NCBI GenBank assembly: GCA_019637175.1
Contig: JAHBWD010000002.1
Span: forward strand, 1 to 64,000
DNA: 64,000 nucleotides
Reading direction: 5' to 3'
Origin: Labilithrix sp.
GTDB taxonomy: Bacteria; Myxococcota_A; Polyangia; Polyangiales; Polyangiaceae
The translations under genes and the position numbers were made by a program. Of the stretch, positions 38,329 through 49,575 are shown in pieces. A model generated the notes under the pieces. It was not told where the DNA came from. It did no database searches and saw only the letters and a list, made by a program, of their open reading frames with translations. How positions within the stretch are numbered: the stretch's first letter is position 1; the number at the start of each line of letters is the position of its first letter.

Positions 38329-39248
38329 TCGATGACCGCCTTGAGCGCGGGGATGAGGATGACGGCGAGGCTCTCCTTGCGAACGCGGATGTCCGCGGTG
38401 CCGGTGAGCCCGTCGAAGTAGCCGTACGTCTTGCCTTCGGAGAGGAACGAGCTCGGGATCCGCCCGCGCACGAGCACGTACGATCCCTCCGCGAGGTGGA
38501 GCGCGTCGGCGGTCTCCGGCCCGAGGTAGCGTCGCACCTCGGCGGCGCCGACGACCTCGGTGCCGACGTCCTCGACGACCATGTCGTGGTACTCGTAGCG
38601 ATAGCCGTCGAGGGAGAACCGAACCGGCAGGCCGGTCGCGATCATCGGGCGGTACTCTCCGGGGATCGCGCACACGAGCGAGATCGGCGCGTCCTTGGGC
38701 GCGAGCGCGAGCACGGGCTCGCCGGCGGCGAGGCGCTGGCCCGGGCGGACACGGATGTCGGTGACGGCGCCGGCGACCGGCGCGCGGAGCACGCGCTGCT
38801 TCAGGATCGAGGCGGCGAGATCCTTCTGCGCCTTGAGCGCCGTGAGCGACTGCTTGGCGCCGACGTCGGAGGGATCGCGCAAGAGGCGCACGAGCTGGAG
38901 ATCGAGCTCGCTCGAGACGCGATCGTACTGCGCGCGCTCGTCGGCGCTGTAGAACGTGACGAGGGGCGCGCCTTCTTCGACGCGCTGGCCGGGCGCCACG
39001 AGGACGCGCTCGATCGTGCCGGGGAACGTCGCCGTGACCGCGCGGCGTCCGTCGACGCGCACGACCGCCGGCCCGGTGGCGTATCCGTGGATGCGGAGCA
39101 CGCCGGCGAGCGCGAGGCCGACGGCGCACGCCGCGAAGATGATGCGATAGGCCCAGCGCGCGGCGCGGCTGTCGAGCGCGAGCACGTCGCCCTCGGCGCC
39201 CCAGCGGCTCGCGCCGGCCGTCGCGTTCTCGCGGAAGAGCGCCTTCAC
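38325..39248 (-). CDS. HlyD-family adaptor of type I secretion system
   Basis: 307 residues from GTG. Membrane anchor ~32-52, lipoyl halves (FPGTIERVLVAPGQRVEEGAPLV and LRAPVAGAVTDIRVRPGQRLAAGEPV) around a short coiled coil, then a beta-barrel region. Inner membrane, reaching across the periplasm. The start overlaps the TolC-like stop by 4 nt; the C39 exporter follows with the same overlap, so subunits are made together. Confidence 0.9.
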   Translation of the reverse strand: MKALFRENATAGASRWGAEGDVLALDSRAARWAYRIIFAACAVGLALAGVLRIHGYATGPAVVRVDGRRAVTATFPGTIERVLVAPGQRVEEGAPLVTFYSADERAQYDRVSSELDLQLVRLLRDPSDVGAKQSLTALKAQKDLAASILKQRVLRAPVAGAVTDIRVRPGQRLAAGEPVLALAPKDAPISLVCAIPGEYRPMIATGLPVRFSLDGYRYEYHDMVVEDVGTEVVGAAEVRRYLGPETADALHLAEGSYVLVRGRIPSSFLSEGKTYGYFDGLTGTADIRVRKESLAVILIPALKAVIE

Positions 39249-40573
39249 GGCCGACCTCCGAGGAGCGCGGCGCGGCCGGTCGCGATCGCGAGATCGACGG
39301 TCGCGACCTGCCGGCGGTACTCCGCGGCGAAGAGCGCGTCGCGCGCGTCGAGATCGCTCGTCTCCGCGTCGACGAGCTCGAGAGGGCTCGCGAGGCCCGA
39401 CTGATAGCGTGCCTCGACCACGCCGAGCGCCGCTTGCGTCGACGTCGCGAGATCGCGGGCGCGCGCGTCGAGCGCACGCGCGGTGCGGAGCTCGAGCGCG
39501 GCGACGGCGGCCTCGGTCTTCGCCCTGCGGCGCAGGAGGGTCTCCTTCGCCTCGGTCGCGGCGAGCGACGCGCGCGCCTCGGCGACCGCCGCGGGCGTGT
39601 GCGCGTCGAAGATCGGGACGGTGATGGTGAGCTGTCCGCTCACCTCGGCGCGAGGAACCGCGTTGGGCTCGACGTCGTAGCGCGTGAGCCGATACGAGCC
39701 CGTCCCCGACAGCGAGAGCGACGGCAGGTACTGCGCGCGCGCGGCGTCGAGCGTCTCTTCACCGGCGAGCACGCTCGCCGCCGCCGCCGCGATCTCGGGT
39801 CGAGACCGCTCGGCGCGCGCGGCCGCGGCGCGCGGCGCTTCATCCATCGAGGGGAGCACGGGCTTCGCCGGCACCCCGAGCGCGTCGGGGTCGACGCCGA
39901 GGACCTCGGCGAGCTTCGCGCGGTCGACGAGGAGGCGCCCCTCGGCGGCGGCGACGTCCTGGCGCGCCGCCTCGAGGTGCAGCCGCGCGCGCGCTTCGTC
40001 GATCGGGGCGCGGACGCCTTTGTCGACCAGGGCCTTCGCGAGCGCGGCGTGACGCGCGCGGTGTCGCAACGAGATCTTCTTCGAGTCGACGAGCTGCGCG
40101 TCGTAGATCACGGTCAAGAAGAGCGTGGCCGCGGCGCGGGTGACCTCGGCCTTGGCCGCGCTCGCGCCGTGGGCGCGCGCATCGCGTGTCCGCGCGGCGG
40201 CGCCGGCGGCGCCGGACGTCTTGCCGAAGTCCCAGAGCGTCCAGCGGAGATCCGCGCGGCCGTCGGCCGAGCCGGCGCGCAGATCGTAAGGCTCCAGGGT
40301 GAAGGGCGCGCGGATCGGAGGGAGCGTGTCGCGCACGATCTGCCCTCCCCCGCTCACGCTCGCCGAGAGGCGGGGCAGGTACGCGGAGATGGCCTTGTCG
40401 TGCTCGGCGTCGGCGCGGTCGATCTCGGCGACGGCCGCGCGCAGATCGGGCGAGGCCGCGTGCGCCATGCCGATCGCCTCGCCGAGCGTGAGGGTGCCCT
40501 GCGCTCGCGCGACTCGTTCGACCGAGCCGAGCGCGAGGAGCGCCGCGAGGGCAAAGGGAACCGTCGGGCGCAT
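39245..40573 (-). CDS. TolC-like outer membrane efflux protein
   Basis: 442 residues. ATG 40573 begins a signal peptide (LAALLALGSVERVARAQG). The two-repeat TolC pattern is seen: LTLGEAIGMAHAASPDL, YLPRLSASVSGGG, then a second half with YLPSLSLSGTGSYRL and a long coiled coil. First gene of the four-gene secretion operon. A GAGG lies just before the start; a sigma-54-type site begins 15 bp upstream. Confidence 0.92.
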   Translation of the reverse strand: MRPTVPFALAALLALGSVERVARAQGTLTLGEAIGMAHAASPDLRAAVAEIDRADAEHDKAISAYLPRLSASVSGGGQIVRDTLPPIRAPFTLEPYDLRAGSADGRADLRWTLWDFGKTSGAAGAAARTRDARAHGASAAKAEVTRAAATLFLTVIYDAQLVDSKKISLRHRARHAALAKALVDKGVRAPIDEARARLHLEAARQDVAAAEGRLLVDRAKLAEVLGVDPDALGVPAKPVLPSMDEAPRAAAARAERSRPEIAAAAASVLAGEETLDAARAQYLPSLSLSGTGSYRLTRYDVEPNAVPRAEVSGQLTITVPIFDAHTPAAVAEARASLAATEAKETLLRRRAKTEAAVAALELRTARALDARARDLATSTQAALGVVEARYQSGLASPLELVDAETSDLDARDALFAAEYRRQVATVDLAIATGRAALLGGRP

Positions 40574-40587
40574 CGTCCTCGGGACAG

Positions 40588-40603
40588 TGCATCGACGATG
40601 CCA
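40588..40603 (-). promoter_or_regulatory. Putative sigma-54 (-24/-12) site before the secretion operon
   Basis: TGGCATCGTCGATGCA on the minus strand fits TGGCA-N7-TGC with GG and GC at the required spacing. Transcription would start near 40578, leaving only about 4-5 nt before the TolC ATG. It differs from the site at 49523 at only two positions. Confidence 0.5.
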
Positions 40604-40764
40604 GACGGCCCGACGGCGAAAGACCGTGAATATCAGGCGTTCCCGAGGGCTCGAGCGGAGACGCCGAGTGTAAAAGTCGAGAGACACTCCGGGCCTGCCG
40701 GATCCACCGGCGACGATGCGCGAAGGTCTGTCGACGACCGCGCGCGCCGAACTAGACTGATCGA

Positions 40765-42114
40765 ATGCGCCGCGGGATCTTGATCATCGCGCTCGTCGCT
40801 GCGTGCGATCCCACGAGCGGTCGATCGGTGCGCCCCGACGACGAGTTGATCTCCGAAGGAGGCCCCGCAGGCGACGACGGCGGCGCCGACGCGACGGTCC
40901 CCGAGCGCTGCGCGATCCCCGGCGACACGCGATGCGAGGGCGAAGACGTCCTCATGACGTGCGGCCCCGGCGCGACGATGGAGAGCACGACCTGCGCGCT
41001 CGGCTGCAGCCCGACTCCCGTGGCGCGCTGCCGCGTATTCGCGCCCTCGGGACCGGTGACGAGCGGCGACGCGACGGCCGCGGGCCTCGCGTCGATCACG
41101 TTCGCGACGGGCACGACGATCAACGGCGCGACGGGCGAGATCGTCGGCGTGCGCGCGGCGGGCGAGGGCGTCGCGAACGGCATCGGCTTCCGCGTCGCGC
41201 AGCGCACGAGCGCCGGTGGCGTGAGCTACGCCGTCGGGATCTTCTCGTTCGAGTCGCTGATGATCGCGTCAGGCGTCGAGCTCGCGCTCCGCGGCGCGAA
41301 CAGCGTCGCGCTCGTCGCCGGCAAGCACGTCCAGATCGACGGCGTGATCGACGCGCGCGGCGACTGCGCGGGAGTGAGCGGAGGACCAGGCGGCTTCGCC
41401 GGAGGCGCAGCGAACACCGCGGGCCTCGGCCCCGGCGGCGGACAGGTCGCGAGCGGCGTGGGCACGACCGATCCGGGAGGAGGCGGCGGGGGATACGCCG
41501 CGCCCGGAGGTCGCGGCGGGCCGACGGCGACCGGCATCTACAGCGTCGCGGGCGTCGTCTATGGCGACGCGGAGCTCACCGATCTGCTCGGCGGGTCCGG
41601 CGGAGCCGACGGCTTCAACGGCGGCGTGAACGGCGGCGGAGGCGGCGGAGGCGCCGTCCAGATCGTATCGCTCCGCGACGTGACGATCGGCGGCGGTCCT
41701 TCGGTCGGCGGGATCAACGCCGGGGGATGCGGCGGCTTCGCGAGCGCTGGCTCGGGCGGAGGCGGAGGGTCGGGCGGCGCGATCGTGGTCGAGGCGCCGC
41801 GGATCATCCTCGCGGGCAACGGCGTCCTCGCCGCCAACGGCGGCGGAGGCGGCGGCGCCGAGGTCACCGCCGCCGTCCGCCAGCACGGCGCGCTCGGCGC
41901 GTCACCCGCGCCCGCCGCGGGCAGCGGCGGCGGCGCTGGCGGCGCAGGCGCCTCGCCCGCGGGGAAAGACGGCTCGAAGCCCGGAGGCGCGGCGGGCGGC
42001 GGCGGCGGCGGGTGTGGGCGCATCAAGCTCCGCGCCTTCGATCCCATCGATCTTCGCGGCGTCGTGAGCCCGGCGATCGGATCGGGCGCGACGGCGAAGA
42101 GCGAGGGCGGATGA
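40765..42114 (+). CDS. Glycine-rich lipoprotein
   Basis: 449 residues; lipobox LVAAC. A short Cys-containing part (CAIPGDTRCEGEDVLMTC...) precedes a ~330-residue region of repeated GGGGGG and GGSGG blocks alternating with beta segments (VELALRGANSVALVAGKHVQIDGVIDARG) of the kind found in right-handed parallel beta-helix proteins. Likely a surface structural protein. It is divergent from the secretion operon and its stop is 39 bp before the FHA regulator. Confidence 0.8.
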   Translation: MRRGILIIALVAACDPTSGRSVRPDDELISEGGPAGDDGGADATVPERCAIPGDTRCEGEDVLMTCGPGATMESTTCALGCSPTPVARCRVFAPSGPVTSGDATAAGLASITFATGTTINGATGEIVGVRAAGEGVANGIGFRVAQRTSAGGVSYAVGIFSFESLMIASGVELALRGANSVALVAGKHVQIDGVIDARGDCAGVSGGPGGFAGGAANTAGLGPGGGQVASGVGTTDPGGGGGGYAAPGGRGGPTATGIYSVAGVVYGDAELTDLLGGSGGADGFNGGVNGGGGGGGAVQIVSLRDVTIGGGPSVGGINAGGCGGFASAGSGGGGGSGGAIVVEAPRIILAGNGVLAANGGGGGGAEVTAAVRQHGALGASPAPAAGSGGGAGGAGASPAGKDGSKPGGAAGGGGGGCGRIKLRAFDPIDLRGVVSPAIGSGATAKSEGG

Positions 42115-42153
42115 TCCGACGGAGCGCCACCCTCCGCGCTAGGATCGCGCTGC

Positions 42154-43475
<1,322 letters not shown>

Positions 43476-43479
<4 letters not shown>

Positions 43480-44441
43480 AGGCGCGCGCGTTCGCCCTCG
43501 CGATCGCGTGCTTCGCCACGCTCCCGGCGATCGCGGAAGCCGCGCCGCGATCGGCCGTCGAGGCCGAGGCCGCGCGCGTCTTTCGCGAGGGCGAGACGGC
43601 CTACGCGAGCGGCGACTTCACGCGCGCGGCCGAGAGGTTCGAGCGCGCGAACGCGCTCGTTCCTCACCACGGCGTTTTGTGGAACGCCGCGCGGTCGTGG
43701 CTGCGCGCAGGCGAAGAGGCGCGCGCGGCGAACCTGCTCGAGCAGTTCCTCCGCGTCGCGCCCGGCGACGCCGCAGAGCGCGATCAGGCGACGTCGAGCC
43801 TCGCGAGCTTGAAGAAGAAGCTCGGCTGCCTCGAGCTACGCGGGATCGGCGTCCGCGATCTGCGGGTCGACGACGCGCCGGTGAGCGGCTCGCTCCACTA
43901 CGTCGCGCCGGGCGAGCACGTCGCGACGGGCTCGGCGGACGGCGTGGCCGTTCGCCGCGTCGTCACCGTCGGCGCTGGAGAGCGCACCGCCGTGCTGCTC
44001 ACCGCGCCGGATCCGCCGTCGCCCGCGATCGCGCCGGCGCCGGCGCCGCGCGAGCTCGAGCCGCGCGAGCAGGTGGAGCCGCGCGTGGGCGGGTCGAGCG
44101 GGATCTCGCCGTGGTTCTTCGTCGCCGGCGCGGGCCTCACCGTGCTCGGGGCGGCGGCCACCGTCGGATCGGGCCTCGACGCCAACGCGCAGCAGCGCCG
44201 CTTCGACGCGCTCGACGCCGATCCGACGTCGACGTTCGCGCAGCGCAGCGAGGCCTTCGACGACGCGGGCGCCGCGGGGCGCCGCACCAACGTGCTGCTC
44301 GGCGTCAGCCTCGGTCTCGCGGCGATCACGGCGATCACCGGAATTCTCCTCGTCGACTGGAAGAGCGCCGCGAGCGGTGGGAGCGGCGCGGCCTCGTGGC
44401 CCCTTCTGTCGTCGGGGATGCTCTCGTTTCGCATGCCCTGA
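43476..44441 (+). CDS. TPR protein with C-terminal membrane segments
   Basis: 321 residues from GTG. Signal peptide (LAIACFATLPAIAEAA), TPR-like helices ~30-115 (ASGDFTRAAERFERANALVPHHGVLWNAARSWL), a PEGA-like beta sandwich ~120-190, a Pro-rich linker and two membrane segments near ~210-230 and ~285-305. It sits between the FHA activator and kinase in one operon, so it may be part of that signalling module's envelope sensor. Confidence 0.78.
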
Positions 44442-44461
44442 GCTACGATTGGGCGACGTCC

Positions 44462-45841
44462 ATGACCGGGGGCTGGCCCACATCGTCGGGACCGATCGAG
44501 GGCGAGCTCATCGCGGGGCGCTACCGCGTGGAGCGATCGCTCGGACGCGGCGGCATGAGCACCGTCGTCGCGGCGCGTTGCGAAACGACGGGCGCCGGCG
44601 TCGCGATCAAGATCCTGCGCGTCGAAGGGCGCGTTCACCTCGAGCGCTTCCTCCGCGAAGCCGAGCTGACGTCGTCCTTGCGAAGCGATCACATCGTCAA
44701 GCTGCTCGAGGTCGGCGCGATCGACGACCGACATCCATTCCTCGTGATGGAGCGACTCGAGGGCTCCGATCTCGGCGCGCGCCTCCGGAGCGAAGGCCCG
44801 CTGCCGCTCGCGGTCGTCGCGAGCGCCGCCATCCAGACGTGCGAAGCGCTCGCCCACGCGCACGCAGCCTCGATCGTGCATCGCGACGTCAAGCCGTCGA
44901 ACTTGTTCTGCCACCAGACGAACGACGACGAGATCGTGAAGGTGCTCGACTTCGGCATCTCGCGGAGGACCGAGAGCACCGAGAGCACGCTCACCCTCAC
45001 CACCGAGAACGGCGGGATCCTCGGCTCGCCGCCGTACATGTCGCCCGAGCACGTGCGCGATCCGCGCAAGGTCGACGGCCGAAGCGACCTGTGGTCGCTC
45101 GGCGTCGTGATGTACCGGCTGCTCAGCGGCGCGCACCTCTTCGAGGGCGCGACGGCGAGCGAGATCGTCACCGCGATCCGCGAGCGGCCGTATGTTCCGC
45201 TTCGCGACATCGGCGTGCTCGTCCCGCCGGAGCTCGACGCCGTCGTCGCGCGATGTCTCGCGCGGCCGCGCGAGGATCGCTTCGCGACGGCGGCGGAGCT
45301 CGCGCGCGCGCTCGCACCCTTCGCCACACCGCGCTGGGCCGCGCTCGCCTCGCGGATCGAAGCCATCGGAACGAAGGGCCGCGTCATCGGCGACGAGCCG
45401 GAGACCGTGACGGTGTCGCCGCCGGAGTCGCCTCCGCACGTCGTGGGAGCCTCCGCGTTCGGTCCGCTCACCCCCGTCGAGGCGCCCGAGCCCGCGCCTG
45501 CAGCGCCGCGACGAGCCGCGACGCCGCTCGTCGTCGCGCTCGTGCTCGCGGGGATCGCGATCCCTTCGGGCATCGTCGCGCTTCGCCTCTCGTCACGCCC
45601 TGCCGAAGCCGGTCCGGTGACGGCGGCCGAGCCGCCCTCGGCCGAGCCTTCCTCGTCGCCCGAGCCGCCGCAGGCGAGCGAGCCCGCGCCGGATCCGGCG
45701 GCGCCGCGGGATGACGCGCCGGCGCACGCGAGCGCGCGCGCGCCCGCTCGTCATCCCGCGGCGCCGCGACGCCCGCCGCACGTCGCGCCGTCGAAGCCTT
45801 CGGCGCGGCCCGAGCTCTATCCGAGCCCCTACCGGCGGTGA
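44462..45841 (+). CDS. Membrane Ser/Thr protein kinase
   Basis: 459 residues. Kinase domain ~19-280: glycine loop GRGGMSTVV, VAIK, catalytic HRDVKPSN, DFG, and activation-segment end SPPYMSPEH. A linker, one membrane helix (ATPLVVALVLAGIAIPSGIVAL) and a Pro/Ala-rich tail follow. Expected to phosphorylate threonines read by the FHA activator in the same operon. It converges on the second FHA activator gene (24 bp between stops). Confidence 0.93.
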   Translation: MTGGWPTSSGPIEGELIAGRYRVERSLGRGGMSTVVAARCETTGAGVAIKILRVEGRVHLERFLREAELTSSLRSDHIVKLLEVGAIDDRHPFLVMERLEGSDLGARLRSEGPLPLAVVASAAIQTCEALAHAHAASIVHRDVKPSNLFCHQTNDDEIVKVLDFGISRRTESTESTLTLTTENGGILGSPPYMSPEHVRDPRKVDGRSDLWSLGVVMYRLLSGAHLFEGATASEIVTAIRERPYVPLRDIGVLVPPELDAVVARCLARPREDRFATAAELARALAPFATPRWAALASRIEAIGTKGRVIGDEPETVTVSPPESPPHVVGASAFGPLTPVEAPEPAPAAPRRAATPLVVALVLAGIAIPSGIVALRLSSRPAEAGPVTAAEPPSAEPSSSPEPPQASEPAPDPAAPRDDAPAHASARAPARHPAAPRRPPHVAPSKPSARPELYPSPYRR

Positions 45842-45865
45842 GGCCGCTCTCGAAGGCTCGCGCTC

Positions 45866-47196
<1,331 letters not shown>

Positions 47197-47200
<4 letters not shown>

Positions 47201-49263
47201 CGTTCTTCCTCCATGGACTTCGCGCAGCGGATCCCGATGCCGTGGCTGCGCGTCTCGGGCGCGTCGTGAAAGCGAAACGTCGGGCGCACCCAGTCGGCGT
47301 AGGCGCCGTTCCACGATCCGCCGCGAACGACGCGCGTCTTGCCCTGCTCCGGTCCGTGCGGATCGACCTGATCGTCCGCCGGATAGGCGTCGTACCAGTC
47401 GGCGGTCCACTCCCAAACGTTGCCGACGATGTCTTCGACGCCGTGGGCCGACGCGCCGAGGGGAAAGGACCCGACGGGCGCCGTGGTCGGCCACGCGTCG
47501 CTCGCGCCGTAGAGCACGCCGCCTTGCGTGACGCCACGCTTGCTGAGCCAGAGCGCGCACTCGGGGCCGCACGCGTTCAGGTGCTTCGGCGAGGGCGCCG
47601 CGTCGCCCCACGGGTAGCGGCGACCGTCGGATCCACGCGCGGCGAACTCCCACTCGGCTTCGGTCGGGAGGCGCTTGCCGGAGGCTTTGCAGAAGCGATC
47701 CGCCATCGACCAGTCGACGCAGTTGACCGGGTGATCCCCGCGGCCTTGCGCCTGTGCGGTGCAGAGGGGGTCGTACGCGCGCGCGAGCTTCGTCGTGAGG
47801 CCTTCCCACTTGTTGCCGGCGCCGGCGCGCTTGCAGTCGCCGCGATCGCTGCACGCCTTGTAGGCGTCGGCCGTGACCTCGCGCTTATCGATGCAGTATG
47901 CACGCAATCGCACGTGGTGGGCGGGCCGCTCCGCGGGCAGGTCGTCGTCGGAGCCCATGAAGAAGCGGCCGCCGTCGATGTAGACCATCCCGGGAGGGCA
48001 CGTGGAGGCGGCTGAGGGGGCGGCGGAGGGCGCGCCGGCAGAGGCGCTCGACGCGATGTCGGGCGACGCGGCGTCGGCCTCGAGCGCCATGCTCGCGCGC
48101 CGAGCGGCGAGCGCCGAGCTCGTGCGCGCGCCGAGCGCGCCCAGCGCGCCGACCATCGCGACCACGAGCGCGGCGGACGCGGCGACGACCGCGATCGTCG
48201 CGCCCGGGTTTCGCTCGCCGGTCAGCATGCGCGGCGGCACGATCGGCGTGAGGGACGACGTCGTCGTCATCGTGCGGATGGAGTGCGGCGGCGCGCTCGG
48301 GCGCGTGGCGCCGAACGTCATCGTGGTGGGCTCCTTCCGGACCGAAGGCCGCGTGTCGATCCTCGACGTCGACGAGATGCGCGCGACGCGCTCGGCGATC
48401 GGACGAAAGCGCGCCGAGGCGAAGGGCGCGAGCGCGTTCGCGAGCTCGGCGACCGAGACGAAGCGCTCGTCGACGTTTCGCTCGAGGCAGCGCGCGAGCG
48501 CGGCTTCGAGCGGCGCGGGCACCGAGACGCCCCAGCTCGCGAGGGGCGCGAGCGGCGCTTGGAAGATCGACTGGAGCGTCGACGTGGTCGTGTCGCCGCC
48601 GAAGGGGAAGCGCCCCGTGAGCAGGCGATGGAGGACGACGCCGACCGACCAGATGTCGGTGCGCGCGTCGACGGCGCGCGGATCGCGGATCTGCTCGGGC
48701 GACATGTACGGCGGCGAGCCGAGGAGCGCGCCGTCGTTGGTCGTGAGCGTCTGTTCGACGTCGCCGCGCGTCCAGATCTTCGAGATGCCGAAGTCGAGGA
48801 CCTTCACGGTCGGTCCCTCCGCGCCTTCTTGGAGGAAGAGGTTCGACGCCTTGATGTCGCGATGCACGATGCCCGCGCGGTGCGCGCGCGCGAGCGCGTC
48901 GCAGGTCTGGAGGACGACGTCGACCGCGGTCGCCACCGGCAGCGCGCCTTCGTCGGCGAGGAGCTTGCCGACGTCGCGGCCGACGAGCCGCTCCATCACG
49001 ATGAACGGCTGGTCGCCGTCGACGCCCGCGTCGAGCACCTCGACGACGTGCGGGCTGCGCAGACCCGAGGCGAGCTTGGCCTCGCGGATGAAGCGCTCGC
49101 TCTGCACCTGTCCGCCGGCGGTGAGCAGCTTGATCGCGACGAAGCCGCCGGTGTGCGCGTCGACCGCTTCGAGGACGATGCTCACGCCTCCGCTGCCGAT
49201 GACGCGTCCGAGCCGGTAGCGTTCCGCGAGCTTCGAGGCCGGGGGAGTGCCGAGGTTGCCCAT
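47197..49263 (-). CDS. Ser/Thr protein kinase fused to FGE-sulfatase domain
   Basis: 688 residues. Kinase domain ~15-285 (GSGGVSIVLEAVD, VAIKLL, HRDIKASN, DFGISK, SPPYMSPEQ). A membrane helix lies near 360-390 (ATIAVVAASAALVVAMVGALGALGA). The C-terminal ~430-680 is a formylglycine-generating-enzyme-like domain (GMVYIDGGRFFMGS, RLPTEAEWEFAARG, GNVWEWTADWY, VVRGGSWN). The paired catalytic cysteines of true FGE are not seen, so it may be a ligand-binding outside sensor. It is the first gene of the module with the second FHA activator. Confidence 0.93.
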
Positions 49264-49323
49264 CTTGGTGAGGAGGAAGTGCAGGTCCCGCGCCAGGCGC
49301 CCGGAGCGATGGAACGCGCTGCG

Positions 49324-49342
49324 AGGCCGGTTTTTCCGGCCT
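49324..49342. other. Perfect stem-loop in the divergent region
   Basis: AGGCCGG (49324-49330), loop TTTTT, CCGGCCT (49336-49342). It lies in the untranslated leader side of the kinase-FGE gene. It could be a 5' structure of that mRNA or a protein-binding site. Confidence 0.45.
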
Positions 49343-49522
49343 TTGGTGGGTGTAACGCGCGTGAGACGGTGATCGTCGGCGCGATCCAGCCCAGGCCCGG
49401 AGCGCGCGCCCGGGCGCGGCGCTCGAGACCTGGGTCGCACTGTTTCAGCGGCGTGACGGTCGACGCGGGCGTGCGCGGAGCGCGCGCGTCGATCTGCGCG
49501 GGCGATGCGCGAATGCACGCGA

Positions 49523-49538
49523 TGGCATCGCGGATGCA
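49523..49538 (+). promoter_or_regulatory. Putative sigma-54 promoter of the double-glycine-leader gene
   Basis: TGGCATCGCGGATGCA: TGGCA-N7-TGC with correct -24/-12 spacing. Transcription would begin near 49549, giving a ~27-nt leader with GGAGG at 49566-49570 before ATG 49576. It matches the site before the TolC gene at 14 of 16 positions. Confidence 0.6.
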
Positions 49539-49575
49539 CTCGGTCTCTCGCAACGCGAACAGCATGGAGGATCCC

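Larger units (their letters stand above)
49264..49575. other. Divergent regulatory region (312 bp)
   Basis: No gene seen. It separates the kinase-FGE gene from the double-glycine-leader gene. It contains a hairpin at 49324-49342 and a -24/-12 promoter at 49523; GC-rich palindromic sequence lies around 49395-49420. Enhancers for the FHA activators would be expected in the part between, but I cannot pick a repeated box. Confidence 0.5.
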
